Positions 1 through 10,539 are shown, counted from the first letter of the stretch. The stretch: 64,000 nucleotides of DNA from Fictibacillus nanhaiensis (GCF_023715445.1 NZ_JAMBOD010000004.1:1-64000), one strand, 5' to 3'. Translations and numbers: made by a program. Notes: a model not told the origin generated them from the sequence alone.

Positions 1-1089
1 CCGTTCGGTTTAGTAGCTTTTGCTGCCATCTATTTCCTTTTTCCATCGGTACAACGAAAAGAAAAAGAATCTATTGATTATACAGGATCCTTGCTTTTAA
101 CGTTAACAATGGTTCCCCTTTTGCTGTCCTTCACATGGGCAGGTAATCAATATGACTGGGTATCCCTTGAAATTATTGGACTTTTTTCCGTTACTATCGT
201 TGCTTTCTTTTTGTTTATCCGTACCGAGAAACGTGTTTCAAGCCCTGTACTTCCTCTTGATATGTTTAAGAACAAAGTGTTTACAGTTTCTAATCTCATA
301 GGATTGCTTTTAGGAGCCGGAATGTTCGGATCCATTATGTATATGCCTTTCTTTATCCAAGGTGTTATGGGAACATCAGCTACGAAATCAGGTTTTGTCA
401 TGATGCCTCTGACACTCGCAATGGTTGCCGGCAGTACAATCAGCGGCCAGATTGTAACAAAGACTGGAAAGTATAGGAAGCTTGCCATGCTGGGATTATT
501 TATCATGGCAAGCGGTATGACGAGTATGCATTTTATGGATACTGAAACAACAAATATGACTGCCGTACTAAATATGATTTTAGTAGGTTCAGGTCTTGGA
601 ATCGCTTTTCCGATTTTTACACTGACCGTACAAAATGCGATAGAGCACAAATATTTAGGAGTTGCAACTTCTTCCGTACAGCTTTTCCGTCAGCTTGGAG
701 GTACAATCGGCGTCTCAATCATGGGAAGTATTATGAATAATATGCTGGCTGATCAGTTCAGTGAAAAGTCTCAGAAATTACTCGCTGCCACGCCAAATGC
801 TACTCCTCAAATGAGTGAGCAAATTAAAGACCTGGCAAATCCGCAAGTACTTTTAAACCCAAGTACCTTGTCTGAAAAATTCAGCAGTTTACCTCCTGAA
901 TCAGTAATGTTCATGAAAAAGATCCTTGCGATTTTACGTGAATCATTAAGCTTTGCTCTTAATGGTGTATTTCTTACAGGTGCACTTGTAATGACGGCTG
1001 CCTTGATTCTTACTTTCTTCTTTTTGAAAGAAATACCACTCCGAACTTCGAATGAAGATAAAGCAGAATTAAAGAATCAATCCGCATAA
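1..1089 (+). CDS. MFS drug exporter, DHA2 (EmrB/QacA) type, 5' truncated
   Basis: The frame is open from the first base of the window, so the N-terminal part of the gene lies outside it; 362 residues are visible. The visible part has about eight hydrophobic segments and matches the C-terminal half of 14-helix DHA2 proton-coupled drug exporters: a loop resembling G-M-F-G-S-I-M-Y-M-P-F-F, a repeated 'SGFVMMPL' segment, and the 'GVATSSVQLFRQLGGTIGVS' motif at the penultimate helices. A long extracytoplasmic loop (DQFSEKSQKLL to PPESVMF) precedes the final helix. The TTG at 91 is an internal codon, not the start. It ends at a hairpin shared with the convergent acetyltransferase. The substrate cannot be read from sequence. 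Confidence 0.88.
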   Translation, partial: PFGLVAFAAIYFLFPSVQRKEKESIDYTGSLLLTLTMVPLLLSFTWAGNQYDWVSLEIIGLFSVTIVAFFLFIRTEKRVSSPVLPLDMFKNKVFTVSNLIGLLLGAGMFGSIMYMPFFIQGVMGTSATKSGFVMMPLTLAMVAGSTISGQIVTKTGKYRKLAMLGLFIMASGMTSMHFMDTETTNMTAVLNMILVGSGLGIAFPIFTLTVQNAIEHKYLGVATSSVQLFRQLGGTIGVSIMGSIMNNMLADQFSEKSQKLLAATPNATPQMSEQIKDLANPQVLLNPSTLSEKFSSLPPESVMFMKKILAILRESLSFALNGVFLTGALVMTAALILTFFFLKEIPLRTSNEDKAELKNQSA

Positions 1090-1091
1090 AG

Positions 1092-1129
1092 AAAAGACGG
1101 CAGGAAACTATTTTCCTTACCGTCTTTTT
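1092..1129. terminator. bidirectional terminator
   Basis: AAAAGACGGCAGGAAA pairs imperfectly with TTTTCCTTACCGTCTTTT; it lies between the convergent MFS and acetyltransferase genes, with an A run on one side and a T run on the other. Confidence 0.85.
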
Positions 1130-1967
1130 ATTTTACAAGTGATGAATGATCAGCTTCGTCGTTTGAGACAGCTGGCTTATGCACGGGGTAATTCATGCTC
1201 CACATACCAATATCCTTAAATCCAAGTCGTTTATAGATCGAGCCGGCTTTAGGATTATCGTAGAAAAGGCAAAGAGCTTTTCCTTCTGAAAGAACATCCT
1301 GACAAAGTGCTTCCATGCATATCGAAGCGAGACCCTGGTTTCGTTTTTCCGGATGTGAACAAACGCCAACGATCATAGCTGACAAAGAATTTTCAGCTGT
1401 TGTAGAAGCACATGAAACCACAATGCTATTCTCCTTAATAAAATACGTACGGCCTGTTTTAGTGGTCAATGCTTGTTCAAGACTTTGACGGGCAGTCGGT
1501 CCTATTGAAAATTCTTTAATCTGTTTTTTCAGTTCCATTAATGAATCCACATCTTGTATCGTCGCTTCTTGTATGCCATTACGGTTTGAGTTTTTATTTA
1601 AAAAGCTGCTGTCTTTCAATTCAGCAAAATAGGTTTCTTTTGTTCGGTCAAACTGGACGTATGGACGAAATTGCTCTGTGATCTCTTTTTTCCCTGACAG
1701 CATTTCATAGGAAGTATCTTTATTAATAATTTCAGCAAATTCCTTTGCATTAATTTGTTGCTTTGCATACGGAAGATAGTTTCCCATATAACGAAGGAGG
1801 ATGCCTTGGATGTCTCCTGCGCTATCAACATCTGCCCAGATTTCCTGAAAATCTGTTTCATAGCCAAAATTCTCGATATCAGCGATGATAAACAAGTTAA
1901 GAGCCGGTTCTTCGCGTAAATAGCACATTACTTTTTCGTGCCATGTTTGATCTATTTTTACAATCAC
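1128..1967 (-). CDS. GNAT family N-acetyltransferase
   Basis: 279-residue protein. The C-terminal half (about residues 135-265) carries the GNAT acetyl-CoA-binding signature: a V-x-x-H-P-E-x-R-N-Q-G-L-A motif, followed by the 'FYDNPKAGSIYKRLGF' segment typical of the family's last strand and helix. The N-terminal half has no motif I recognise and may be a second, degenerate acetyltransferase-like domain. It is monocistronic, and its start lies just after an AGGAGTGGC-like ribosome site. Substrate unknown; family assignment is firm from the motif, function is not. Confidence 0.8.
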   Translation of the reverse strand: MIVKIDQTWHEKVMCYLREEPALNLFIIADIENFGYETDFQEIWADVDSAGDIQGILLRYMGNYLPYAKQQINAKEFAEIINKDTSYEMLSGKKEITEQFRPYVQFDRTKETYFAELKDSSFLNKNSNRNGIQEATIQDVDSLMELKKQIKEFSIGPTARQSLEQALTTKTGRTYFIKENSIVVSCASTTAENSLSAMIVGVCSHPEKRNQGLASICMEALCQDVLSEGKALCLFYDNPKAGSIYKRLGFKDIGMWSMNYPVHKPAVSNDEADHSSLVK

Positions 1968-2050
1968 CTGTCAGCCACTCCTTTTTTTGTTTCTACTTAT
2001 TTTAGCGGTTAGCTGGAAAAATGCAACAATTATTTCTTTAATTTTTTTAT

Positions 2051-2085
2051 AAAAAAAGAATCCCGCATCAATGCCTGCAGGATTC
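2051..2085 (-). terminator. terminator of the large subtilase gene
   Basis: On the minus strand GAATCCTGCA and TGCGGGATTC form a 10-bp stem followed by a run of seven T. Confidence 0.85.
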
Positions 2086-2107
2086 CGAATAACCGAAATT
2101 TTACTTT

Positions 2108-4588
2108 TTATTTTAAGAACGCGTGATAATAACGCACCGCTGCGACCGCATAATCACCTCTCGTTACCGTTTTTGCAGGTTTAAAACTAGCATGTACGGC
2201 TGGTTCTAAATCGTAAGGTCCTTGTTCAACGGTAAAGTACGCATTCAATATATTGAGATCTAATGCCAGCTGTACATATCCTCTCAACTCTTGTGGAATA
2301 TTTGACGCATCATCAAGCGGGATACGGGTGTCACCATATTGCACAGACAATGTTTCTGTATTCATTTCACCTGCCTGCTTTTCTAAACCAAGTGACTGAA
2401 CAAGTGAATATGCTAGTTCAGTGCGATCCACTGTACCGTCCGGTGCAAACTCTGTAGCCGATTTAGGAAGAATAACTCCTTTTGATATTTGTTTTGCATC
2501 TCTAAATGCTCCCCCACGTGAAGTTGCAGCATTGATAAATGGCGCTTCAGAAGACTTTACATCTGTGAAATCATTTGTTTTTGAATCAATACTCTGACGA
2601 ATTTCAGCACCCATCACTAAATATTTGGCTAGTTCAGAACGGGTCAGAAGCTGGTTTGGTTTATACGAACCATCTGCATATCCATCAACAAGACGTTCAC
2701 TAACTGCTGTTTGAATGGCACTCGCTGCTGCATGCCCATTAATATCAGACAAACCGGTGTATCCGCCTGCCGTTTTAAACGTAATCGTACCGTCAACTTC
2801 TTCAGGCAATCCTGCTCCACCTGTAGGATTCTCTTCTGCTCCTCGCAGGCCGCGGATTTCCAGTTTCCACTCACCAGGCTTTGGTGCATCTACAACAACG
2901 GTTCGATCAGTTTCTAGCGGAAATAATAAAGAAACACCTGAGCTGTATTCATTTCCAGACGGATCAATTAAAACTAGATTGATAGGATTGCCTGTTTCTT
3001 CGTCAATACCATTCGCATGAATTTGTCCGACTAAAGTTGTATTGTTCTCATTTACTGTGAAGTTATGCTGGTTCGCTGACGTTAAATTTACAGGGTCATA
3101 CGTTAAACTAAATTTTTCTTTTGAAGCTGCCATTTCAACATTGCTGTTAAATGTGGTGTAAGCATTAACGGTTTCGCCATATTGACCATCATGTACTGCT
3201 CTATCCATCGCAGCATATGCGTTCACATATCCTGCTCCGACTTCCCAGGATTCCATACCTGGCATGTTTGTTGCCGTTTGCTGAAGAATGTCTTTGATCT
3301 CTTGTGGAGAAAGTGTTGGATCGGCCTCTAAGAGTAGCGCTGTAATCCCTGCCACGTGAGGAGTAGCCATTGAAGTTCCACTCATCGTCGTGTAATAAGG
3401 GACATGGGCTGGATCGATTCCTTCCACATCATCTGTGACACCTAAAGAAGATACAGGTGCAATTACGCGTGTGGAAACGATATCAACACCTGGCGCCGTT
3501 ACAGAAGGTTCATCTTTCCACGTCCATGTCTTGCCATCCATCTCAAAAGTTCCGCCAGTATCTTTTGTTCCACGGGATGAAAAGTCTGCAAGCTTACCAG
3601 ATTTTTCACCTGCCGCAACCGATATGACCCATGGTGCTTTTGAATATGGGTTATGTGTGTTTTCTCCTGGTCCAGAATTTCCTGCTGCAAACAATACGGT
3701 GATACCACGGTCATATGCCGCTTTACTGGCTATGTTAATTGGATGTTCTGGTTCAAAGTCACCTGATGATCCCCAAGAATTTGTAATAACACGGATGTTG
3801 TATTTTGCCTGATGTGAGATGGCATAATCAAATCCGCCAATTCCGTCCAACACGAATAGTGCGGCACCGGAACCATATCCGATCAAGTCAGCACCAGGCG
3901 CTGCTCCTTCATATTTTCCTCCAGACATCGCACCTATACCGCCAACTGTTCCAGCAACATGTGTACCGTGCCCTGAATTCGTGTCAGTGTTAGGTACGTT
4001 CTCTTGATAGCTAATCGGAAATAAGCCTGAGATTGAGTGGAGGTTTGCTGAAGCCATTACATTTTGGACCAAATTTTTGCCAAGTTCATGATCTTTATGT
4101 GTGCCGTCAACACCACTATCATTCACGACAACCCCTATACCTTTTCCTGTAAAAGGAAGACCACCATTTTCTTTCGTCATAGAACTGTCAGTTCTGACTT
4201 TATCAACGCCAGTAAGTGCTGTTGCATCTGCGTTGTAGTAAGTCAATTCTTCATTTAAAAAGATAGAACGTACTTGATCTGATTTAGCAAGTTCTTGAAT
4301 TTGTGAGGATGTTGCTACTACGCCTGCCATAGGAAGCGACTTTAATGTAAGGGCATTTTTAACTCCTGTTCCTTTTAATAAAGCAAGCTGTTCTAGATTT
4401 GGTGAACGTTGTCCATGAAACGTTACGATAACTTCGAATGAGTTTATCCCTGAAGCAAGTTTATCCTGCAGTGATTTCCCGATTACTGCAGACTGTGTTT
4501 GTGCTACCGCAGTCCCTGAATGATTCAGAGGAAGAGCAAGTGATAATACCATCAATAAAGCAAACAAAATCTTTAAACTTTTTCTCAA
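2108..4588 (-). CDS. Secreted S8 subtilisin-like serine protease with SLH-type C-terminus
   Basis: 826 residues. A signal peptide (residues 1-30, ending A-V-A-Q) is followed by an inhibitor-I9-like propeptide (about 35-115) and a peptidase S8 domain (about 145-460). The catalytic triad is visible as Asp157 (N-D-S-G), His207 (G-H-G-T-H-V-A-G) and Ser406 (S-G-T-S-M-A-T-P-H), with the oxyanion Asn304 (A-A-G-N-S-G). Next comes a beta-rich segment (about 480-640), then one clear S-layer-homology repeat starting at 'GLSDINGHAAASAI', followed by two weaker ones that include 'FTDVKSSEAPF'. This suggests non-covalent attachment to cell-wall polymer. It is a close paralogue of the next gene, which lacks the C-terminal part. 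Confidence 0.92.
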   Translation of the reverse strand: MRKSLKILFALLMVLSLALPLNHSGTAVAQTQSAVIGKSLQDKLASGINSFEVIVTFHGQRSPNLEQLALLKGTGVKNALTLKSLPMAGVVATSSQIQELAKSDQVRSIFLNEELTYYNADATALTGVDKVRTDSSMTKENGGLPFTGKGIGVVVNDSGVDGTHKDHELGKNLVQNVMASANLHSISGLFPISYQENVPNTDTNSGHGTHVAGTVGGIGAMSGGKYEGAAPGADLIGYGSGAALFVLDGIGGFDYAISHQAKYNIRVITNSWGSSGDFEPEHPINIASKAAYDRGITVLFAAGNSGPGENTHNPYSKAPWVISVAAGEKSGKLADFSSRGTKDTGGTFEMDGKTWTWKDEPSVTAPGVDIVSTRVIAPVSSLGVTDDVEGIDPAHVPYYTTMSGTSMATPHVAGITALLLEADPTLSPQEIKDILQQTATNMPGMESWEVGAGYVNAYAAMDRAVHDGQYGETVNAYTTFNSNVEMAASKEKFSLTYDPVNLTSANQHNFTVNENNTTLVGQIHANGIDEETGNPINLVLIDPSGNEYSSGVSLLFPLETDRTVVVDAPKPGEWKLEIRGLRGAEENPTGGAGLPEEVDGTITFKTAGGYTGLSDINGHAAASAIQTAVSERLVDGYADGSYKPNQLLTRSELAKYLVMGAEIRQSIDSKTNDFTDVKSSEAPFINAATSRGGAFRDAKQISKGVILPKSATEFAPDGTVDRTELAYSLVQSLGLEKQAGEMNTETLSVQYGDTRIPLDDASNIPQELRGYVQLALDLNILNAYFTVEQGPYDLEPAVHASFKPAKTVTRGDYAVAAVRYYHAFLK

Positions 4589-4756
4589 GGGGAATTCTCC
4601 TTTCGTTTTCTGAATTTTCCACCTATATGCATTATCTCAATTAGAAAAACAGAAAACTATTCACCAACAGTTGTAAAATATATAAAACTCGAACTATATG
4701 TATGTAGTACTAAAGAGTTAACACAGCTAACACAGCTATATCATTCTATTAAACCT

Positions 4757-4792
4757 TAAAAAAAGCTAAACCGCCATAGACCGGTTTAGCTC
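4757..4792 (-). terminator. terminator of the second subtilase gene
   Basis: GAGCTAAACCGGTC...GCGGTTTAGC stem on the minus strand followed by seven T. Confidence 0.85.
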
Positions 4793-4796
4793 TTAT

Positions 4797-6218
4797 TTAT
4801 TTTGCCAGAAAAGAATGGGTTACAGCATTGTATGCGTTAATATATCCAGCCCCCGTTTCCCAGGAAGCATAACCATTCATAGGAGTTGCTGAATTTACTA
4901 GAATCTGTTTAACATCACTAGGCGTTAAGAGCGGATTTGCGTCAAGCATGAGAGCTATTACTCCTGCAGCATGTGGTGCAGCCATTGATGTTCCGCTTAA
5001 AGTCGTGTAGTAAGGCAGATGTGCTGGGTCGATTGTTTCAATGTCTTTTGGTGTTCCAAGAACTCCTACAGGGGAAATTACCCGTGTGGAAACGATATCT
5101 TGGCCAGGTGCGGTAATCGTTGGTTCATCACGCCATAAAAAATCAATACCATCTACCATTGCGGTTCCTTTCGTATCGTGATTTCCTCTAGACGAAAAGT
5201 CAGCTAATGTCCCGTCTTTCACGCCTGCTGCTACGGTAATGACCCATGGTGCTTTTTTATAATTCCCGGTAATGGTATTTTCCCCTGGACCAGAGTTACC
5301 AGCTGAGAACACTGTAACAATATTGCGGTCATATAATGCTTTCGTGGCAATATTAACAGGATGGTCAGGATCAAATGGAGTACCGATATCACCCGTATCG
5401 CCCCATGAATTTGTTATTACCCGGATACCATACCTTGATTGATGAGTAAGAGCATAATCAAATGCACCGACAGTGTCCAAAATAGCGAGACCTGCTCCAC
5501 TTCCATAACCGATTAAATCCGCCCCTGGTGCAACTCCTTCATATTTCCCTCCTGACATAGCTCCAGTTCCACCAACAATTCCGGCAACATGGGTACCGTG
5601 ACCAGAATTGTTATCAGTTGCGGGGACATTTTCAATGTATTGAACAGGAAGAAGTTCATGAATAGCGTTCAGATTGACTTGACCTGCAACGTTTTGAACA
5701 AGGTTGTTTCCAAACTCATGATCTTTATGTGTACCATCCACACCGCTGTCATTAATAACGACTCCAACTCCCTTGCCCGTTACCGGAAGACCGCCATTAT
5801 TTTTCTGAAATACAGCATCATTTCGAACTTGGTCAACACCCGTTAAATCGGTAGAATCTTCATTATCATAAGCAAGGGGGGCATTATAATAAACAGAACG
5901 TACTTCACTTTCATCAGCCAATAATTCCAACTGTGTTTTCGTTAACAATACTCCGGCGATCGGCAGGGATTCCATGATGATTCCCCTTTGAACACCAGCC
6001 TCCAAAAGTGAGTTTTTTATAACTGTTTGGCTGATTCCCTGATCAAACGAAACAATCGCTTCCACAACTGAATTAGTGGTTAATTTCTGCAGCAGCCTTT
6101 TATCTATTGATGTCGAGCCGATCGTATCTTCAGCATTGGTTGAAACAGACGATGATAATAGTAAGCTGGCTGAAAAGATGACAGAAGTCAGGATTCGTTT
6201 TATATTCAAGACTCTCAC
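4797..6218 (-). CDS. Secreted S8 subtilisin-like serine protease (paralogue, no SLH region)
   Basis: 473 residues with a signal peptide (1-29), a propeptide and an S8 catalytic domain that runs to the C-terminus. The triad is Asp157, His207 and Ser411 with oxyanion Asn308. The first two are at the same residue numbers as in the neighbouring 826-residue paralogue, and long stretches such as 'GGLPVTGKGVGVVINDSGVD' are nearly the same in both. The pair therefore looks like a tandem duplication in which only one copy carries, or kept, the wall-anchoring tail. Each gene has its own terminator. Likely extracellular and autoprocessed; the substrate is not known. Confidence 0.92.
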   Translation of the reverse strand: MRVLNIKRILTSVIFSASLLLSSSVSTNAEDTIGSTSIDKRLLQKLTTNSVVEAIVSFDQGISQTVIKNSLLEAGVQRGIIMESLPIAGVLLTKTQLELLADESEVRSVYYNAPLAYDNEDSTDLTGVDQVRNDAVFQKNNGGLPVTGKGVGVVINDSGVDGTHKDHEFGNNLVQNVAGQVNLNAIHELLPVQYIENVPATDNNSGHGTHVAGIVGGTGAMSGGKYEGVAPGADLIGYGSGAGLAILDTVGAFDYALTHQSRYGIRVITNSWGDTGDIGTPFDPDHPVNIATKALYDRNIVTVFSAGNSGPGENTITGNYKKAPWVITVAAGVKDGTLADFSSRGNHDTKGTAMVDGIDFLWRDEPTITAPGQDIVSTRVISPVGVLGTPKDIETIDPAHLPYYTTLSGTSMAAPHAAGVIALMLDANPLLTPSDVKQILVNSATPMNGYASWETGAGYINAYNAVTHSFLAK

Positions 6219-6317
6219 TCCTATTGATAGAATTTTCTAACATTTTTTAGTATTATCTCAGTTATACAGAAGCTTATCTATTAGCGATAGGTTTTATATT
6301 CATAGTTCTTTTGTATT

Positions 6318-6344
6318 AAAAAAACACTCCGAGAAGAGTGTTTT
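6318..6344 (-). terminator. terminator of the two-component operon
   Basis: AAAACACTCTTCTCGGAGTGTTTTTTT on the minus strand: an eight-base stem with a T run directly after the response-regulator stop. Confidence 0.85.
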
Positions 6345-6349
6345 GCTTT

Positions 6350-6991
6350 TTACCCCATTGGTACGAGGTGATTTTGAACAGCATAAATGACCGCCTGTGA
6401 CCTGCTCTTAACTTCCAACTTTTTAAAAATCTTACTTACATGAATCTTTACCGTTTTATCACTGATAAATAATTTTTCAGCTATTTCTTTATTACTCAGC
6501 CCTTCTACGAGGCCGATTAACACTTCTTGTTCCCTGTCAGTCAGGTTTGACTCGTCCTTTTTCACTTGGGTTTGCTGTAAGTGAATGTTTACAAGTTTTT
6601 TTGTCATACTCGGAGTAATCATAGACTCACCGCGGTATACTGCCTTAATAGCATCAACAACATGCTCAGAAGGTGCATCTTTTAATAAATAGCCATCCGC
6701 TCCCGCTTTTAGAGCCGAAAGGAGATATTCATCATGTGTGTACATCGTTAAAACGAGTATGCGTGCATCAGGATTTTTCGCTTTTATAAGGGCTGTAGTT
6801 TCTACTCCGTTCATACCTGGAAGGTTAATATCCATAATGATAACGTCTGGTGACAGTTCATCAGCGAATTTAAGTGCTTCTTCGCCTGAGGTCGCTTCAC
6901 CAACAACCTTAATATCCTCTTCAAATGAAAGAATATTTTTTAACCCGTCTCTTAAAATAGCATGGTCATCGACAATCAATATTGAAATCAT
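6350..6991 (-). CDS. NarL/FixJ-type response regulator
   Basis: 213 residues. The N-terminal receiver domain has acidic residues D8-D9 and phospho-acceptor Asp54 ([12 protein letters not shown]), the conserved Thr in 'VLTMY' and Lys in 'LLKDAP'. The C-terminal LuxR-type helix-turn-helix (about 146-210) contains 'LTDREQEVL' and '[21 protein letters not shown]'-type residues. The start codon overlaps the stop of the upstream kinase gene by one base (TAATG), so the two are translationally coupled and certainly partners. It is transcribed toward the two protease genes, but a terminator lies between. The regulon is unknown. Confidence 0.93.
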   Translation of the reverse strand: MISILIVDDHAILRDGLKNILSFEEDIKVVGEATSGEEALKFADELSPDVIIMDINLPGMNGVETTALIKAKNPDARILVLTMYTHDEYLLSALKAGADGYLLKDAPSEHVVDAIKAVYRGESMITPSMTKKLVNIHLQQTQVKKDESNLTDREQEVLIGLVEGLSNKEIAEKLFISDKTVKIHVSKIFKKLEVKSRSQAVIYAVQNHLVPMG

Positions 6992-8811
6992 TAAAAAGCC
7001 TCCTTTGATACTAAATTCGGTATTTGCAATTTTATCTCAGTTCCTTTTCCTTTAGCTGAATCAATATGAAGTGATGCTCCAAGACTTTCTGATTGTTCAT
7101 TCATGTTAAGTATGCCATAGTGCGGCTCGGCTTGGGCTTTTATCATTGATTCATAAAGTGAAAAACCTTTGCCGTCATCTTTGATCCTAAAAAACACCTG
7201 ATCGTTTGAGTAGCTTAACAGGATGTCCGCTTTCGTTGCCTCGGCATGCTTTAATACGTTTTGAAGGCTTTCCTGAAAAATATCAAAAATGACCTTTTCA
7301 ACCATTGTGCTTAGAGTTCTCGGTGCACCGCGCACTTGAAACTTTATCTGAATGTTATGACTCTCTTCTTTGATCGACTTAATCTTTGTTTTTATCGCAT
7401 GGTGAAGACCTATCCGCTCTGTCGGATAAGGCCGCAGTGCATAAATCGATTCACGCAGTTCCTTCAAACTTCCTCTCAGCTTTTCAGTACTGACGGCAAC
7501 GAGCTGTTTGGTTCTTTCTGGCTTTTGCGAAAAAACACGCTGTGCCGTCTCAAGTTGCATAACAGAACCAGCGAGTGTTTGCGCGATCCCATCATGAATC
7601 TCCCGTGCGATCCGGTTTCGTTCTTCTAATAACACACGCTTCTCACGTTCTGAAATAAGCAGCTTTGTTTTCCAGGCAACAGCCAGCTGGTTTACAAGAG
7701 TAGCCATAGATTGTGTATCGACTGCAGAAAATGAAAATACTCTTGTTCTTCCAGTAATCAGAAAACCGGTAACTTCATCTTCTGCCATCAGCGGGGCAAG
7801 CATCACTGATTTTATTGAATGATGAAAATAAGAAAATGCCCAGGCATTATCTTCGTTCTTTTTGTTAAATAAATGCATGACAGGATTAGATTCGACCCGC
7901 CTTATAAAATCCGGAGAAACATCTTGCTCTACCGAGAAGCCTCCGTTTTCATAAGCTTTTTTCCAAGAGTGTCCATCATTCAGAAACAACAATACTGCAT
8001 CTGTTCCTAAGAACTCTAAAAAAGGAAGTTCAGCTTGCTTTAGCCAATTTTTGGATGGAAGGTGTGCATTAAACGTTGTACTAATTTCGTATAGAGCCTT
8101 TAAACGGTTCTGCTCTTGATGCAGTCTGGCTATAAAAGAAGATATGAGCGCGATCGCCACCAGTGGTGAAAAGAAAAAGATATAGGAAAACACATCTACT
8201 ACGCCGCGGTTCTGGGATCCTAACATGAACATCAATGTAATATAAAGAATAGAAAAAAGCGTAACCAGGGACTCTGAAATCGTCTTTATTTTCCAAATTT
8301 TGAACGGATATGCCTGTGGTCTGATCAAAAGAACGGCGTCTACAATCAAATTATTGAAAACATAATACAAAACCACGATTAGAATCATTCGTGTCTCTGC
8401 ATACCATATGACACTCCATTCTGCTTTTAGTGGGAAAAGCATGAGATCTGCCAGATGAACCGCTCCAAAAAAACTGATAAGGAGCTGAGACGGATTAAAT
8501 AAAACAATCCGGAGAGGACGATGATTTAATGCATGAACAAGACCAACCATAAATCCAAAAACAATGATAGCTATTCCCCAGCCGTAAAGAAGTTCAATCG
8601 TATAAAGCAATGGAAAGCTTAGTGCACTAAGTCCCTTCCATATCGGAATGGGATAATATTCGGTGATAAAAAGAAATAACAATAGTGTAGAAAAAATGAG
8701 GAGATCAGGAAATTTTGTTATAGAAAACGCACTGTAAATCCATATAATAATTCCTGCTCCAATGACGGCAGAAACAAACTTTCCTGCAGCCTTCTCCCGA
8801 TTCACACCCAT
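6991..8811 (-). CDS. Membrane sensor histidine kinase, HisKA_3 (NarX/DesK-like) with GAF
   Basis: 606 residues. About seven hydrophobic segments fill residues 10-230, a GAF-like domain follows (about 235-385), then a dimerisation/phosphoacceptor region with His406 in '[16 protein letters not shown]', and an HATPase_c domain with N-box '[13 protein letters not shown]' and G-box '[10 protein letters not shown]'. This is the architecture of NarL-partner kinases. It is first in a two-gene operon with the response regulator. The multi-helix sensor part does not match a sensor family I can name, so the signal is unknown. Confidence 0.9.
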   Translation of the reverse strand: MGVNREKAAGKFVSAVIGAGIIIWIYSAFSITKFPDLLIFSTLLLFLFITEYYPIPIWKGLSALSFPLLYTIELLYGWGIAIIVFGFMVGLVHALNHRPLRIVLFNPSQLLISFFGAVHLADLMLFPLKAEWSVIWYAETRMILIVVLYYVFNNLIVDAVLLIRPQAYPFKIWKIKTISESLVTLFSILYITLMFMLGSQNRGVVDVFSYIFFFSPLVAIALISSFIARLHQEQNRLKALYEISTTFNAHLPSKNWLKQAELPFLEFLGTDAVLLFLNDGHSWKKAYENGGFSVEQDVSPDFIRRVESNPVMHLFNKKNEDNAWAFSYFHHSIKSVMLAPLMAEDEVTGFLITGRTRVFSFSAVDTQSMATLVNQLAVAWKTKLLISEREKRVLLEERNRIAREIHDGIAQTLAGSVMQLETAQRVFSQKPERTKQLVAVSTEKLRGSLKELRESIYALRPYPTERIGLHHAIKTKIKSIKEESHNIQIKFQVRGAPRTLSTMVEKVIFDIFQESLQNVLKHAEATKADILLSYSNDQVFFRIKDDGKGFSLYESMIKAQAEPHYGILNMNEQSESLGASLHIDSAKGKGTEIKLQIPNLVSKEAF

Positions 8812-9046
8812 TTCCCCGACCCCTTTTTTTAGAAAAATTCAGTCAATTTATTATAACATAGCTATTTAACAGACATTCTCCTTCATAAAGAAAATAGAGC
8901 GTAAAAAAACCGAAATTAGTCGAATGACTTTCGTCGCTGACCAATTCCGGAAAAACCAGATTGTTTTTTCATATTATCGCACTTCATCTATACCGTTTTC
9001 TATTACACGAAAGACGTAAATTCGTATAGTACCAATTAACTACCTT

Positions 9047-10405
9047 CTATAAGAGATGAGATAAAAACATAGTTGCGGTACCGAAATAGACAAGTAATGA
9101 AAAGATATCATTTAAAGTGGTGATTAAAGGTCCTGATGCGACAGCCGGGTCTACCTTTAATCGATATAGCAGTAAAGGTATAAGTGTACCAGCAAGCGTT
9201 CCAATGATTAATGTGAAAAATAAAGAACTGCCTACGACCAGTCCTAAAATGAGATTGCCTTTCCATAGGTACGCCACAATCGAAATCAATATACCGCATG
9301 TGACCCCGATGATAAAACCAACACCAAATTCACGCATGATCAATTTTATTATAATCTGCCGATCTATATCATGTGATACAAGACCGCGTACTACAACAGC
9401 TAATGATTGTGTACCTGTATTCCCCGTCATTCCTGCTATCATTGGCATGAAATAAGTTAACGCAACCGCTTTTTCGATTGTTCCTTCAAATGTACTGATG
9501 ATGCTTCCGGATAATATTCCGATAAAAAGCAAAAGTATGAGCCATGGAAGTCTTCGATAGGAAGCAACCATCGCGCTGGTTTGAAAATCAATTGATTTAC
9601 CAGTCGCTGATAATTTTTCAATATCCTCATTAGCTTCTTCAATCAGGACGTCTAGAACATCATCGACGGTTACAATCCCGATCAATCGTTCCTGATCGTC
9701 TATAACCGGAACGGCGATAAAGTCATAACGCTCAATCGTTCGTGCTACTTCTTCCTGATCCGTTTCAGCAGGTACTGCTATAACCCTGCTGTACATGATA
9801 TCTTCAATCTTTTCATCCATTTCAGCGAGCAGCAAGTCTCTGTATGATACTACGCCAACGAGCTTCTTTTCTTCATTTATAACATATAAGTAGTAGATAT
9901 TTTCCGCAAAACCCGCGAAGGTCTTCAGCTTTTCAACAGCATCACGGACAGTATATACCTGCGGAATCCATACAAAACGATTGGTCATAATACCGCCGGC
10001 AGTATCGGAATCATACTGCATCAGGCTTTGGACCGTCTTTGATTCATCTGCTTTCATGGATGACAAGAAATCCTGAATTTCGTTGACATCCAGATTCCCA
10101 AGCAAGTCAGCGAGATCATCGTTTTCCATCAAGTTCATGATATGAGATGACCGTTCGATGCCTAGTTTGTGCAGAATCTCCATTTGCAGGTCACTCTCTA
10201 ATTCTTGAATCAACGATGCGATCTGTCTTGTTGTCAAAAAGGTGACGAATTTATGCCGGTGTTTTTCGGGTAAATTTTTATACATGTTGGCAATATCGTA
10301 AGGGTGAAGTTCATCAATAAGCAGCTGGAATTCTTTCTTCCGGAGTTCTTTCAGGTTTTTAATTACATACAATAAGATCTGATTTTCTGACATCTCTTTA
10401 AACAA
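9047..10405 (-). CDS. mgtE: Magnesium transporter MgtE
   Basis: 452 residues in the MgtE order: N-terminal alpha-helical superhelix domain (about 20-125), tandem CBS domains (about 130-250, including 'LVGVVSYRDLLLAEMD' and 'LIGIVTVDDVLDVL'), a plug helix, and a membrane domain of five helices (about 280-450) with the signature 'PMIAGMTGNTGTQSL'. MgtE forms a homodimeric Mg2+ channel gated by Mg2+ binding to the cytosolic domains. Its ribosome site is GGAGGTGACG. I see no M-box riboswitch in the short leader. A CorA gene at 38142-39077 provides a second Mg2+ route. Confidence 0.95.
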   Translation of the reverse strand: MFKEMSENQILLYVIKNLKELRKKEFQLLIDELHPYDIANMYKNLPEKHRHKFVTFLTTRQIASLIQELESDLQMEILHKLGIERSSHIMNLMENDDLADLLGNLDVNEIQDFLSSMKADESKTVQSLMQYDSDTAGGIMTNRFVWIPQVYTVRDAVEKLKTFAGFAENIYYLYVINEEKKLVGVVSYRDLLLAEMDEKIEDIMYSRVIAVPAETDQEEVARTIERYDFIAVPVIDDQERLIGIVTVDDVLDVLIEEANEDIEKLSATGKSIDFQTSAMVASYRRLPWLILLLFIGILSGSIISTFEGTIEKAVALTYFMPMIAGMTGNTGTQSLAVVVRGLVSHDIDRQIIIKLIMREFGVGFIIGVTCGILISIVAYLWKGNLILGLVVGSSLFFTLIIGTLAGTLIPLLLYRLKVDPAVASGPLITTLNDIFSLLVYFGTATMFLSHLL

Positions 10406-10488
10406 GGAACGTCACCTCCTTATAAAATACTCATTCATTATAAGTGATATTTTTATATGTGACTATTAGCATTTCGTTTTTCACAAAG

Positions 10489-10515
10489 AAAAAACCACCT
10501 TATTCAGATGGTTTT
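10489..10515 (-). terminator. terminator of the DoxX gene
   Basis: AAAACCATCTGAATAAGGTGGTTTTTT on the minus strand, just after the DoxX stop. Confidence 0.75.
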
Positions 10516-10539
10516 CTCATTGAATGTTATTCTATTTCC

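Noticed and set aside
3435-3812. 125-codon plus-strand frame inside the large subtilase gene
   Set aside because: It is antisense to a catalytic domain whose motifs are all intact, and has no ribosome site.
10406-10488. M-box Mg2+ riboswitch before mgtE
   Set aside because: The spacer is too short and lacks the conserved stems.
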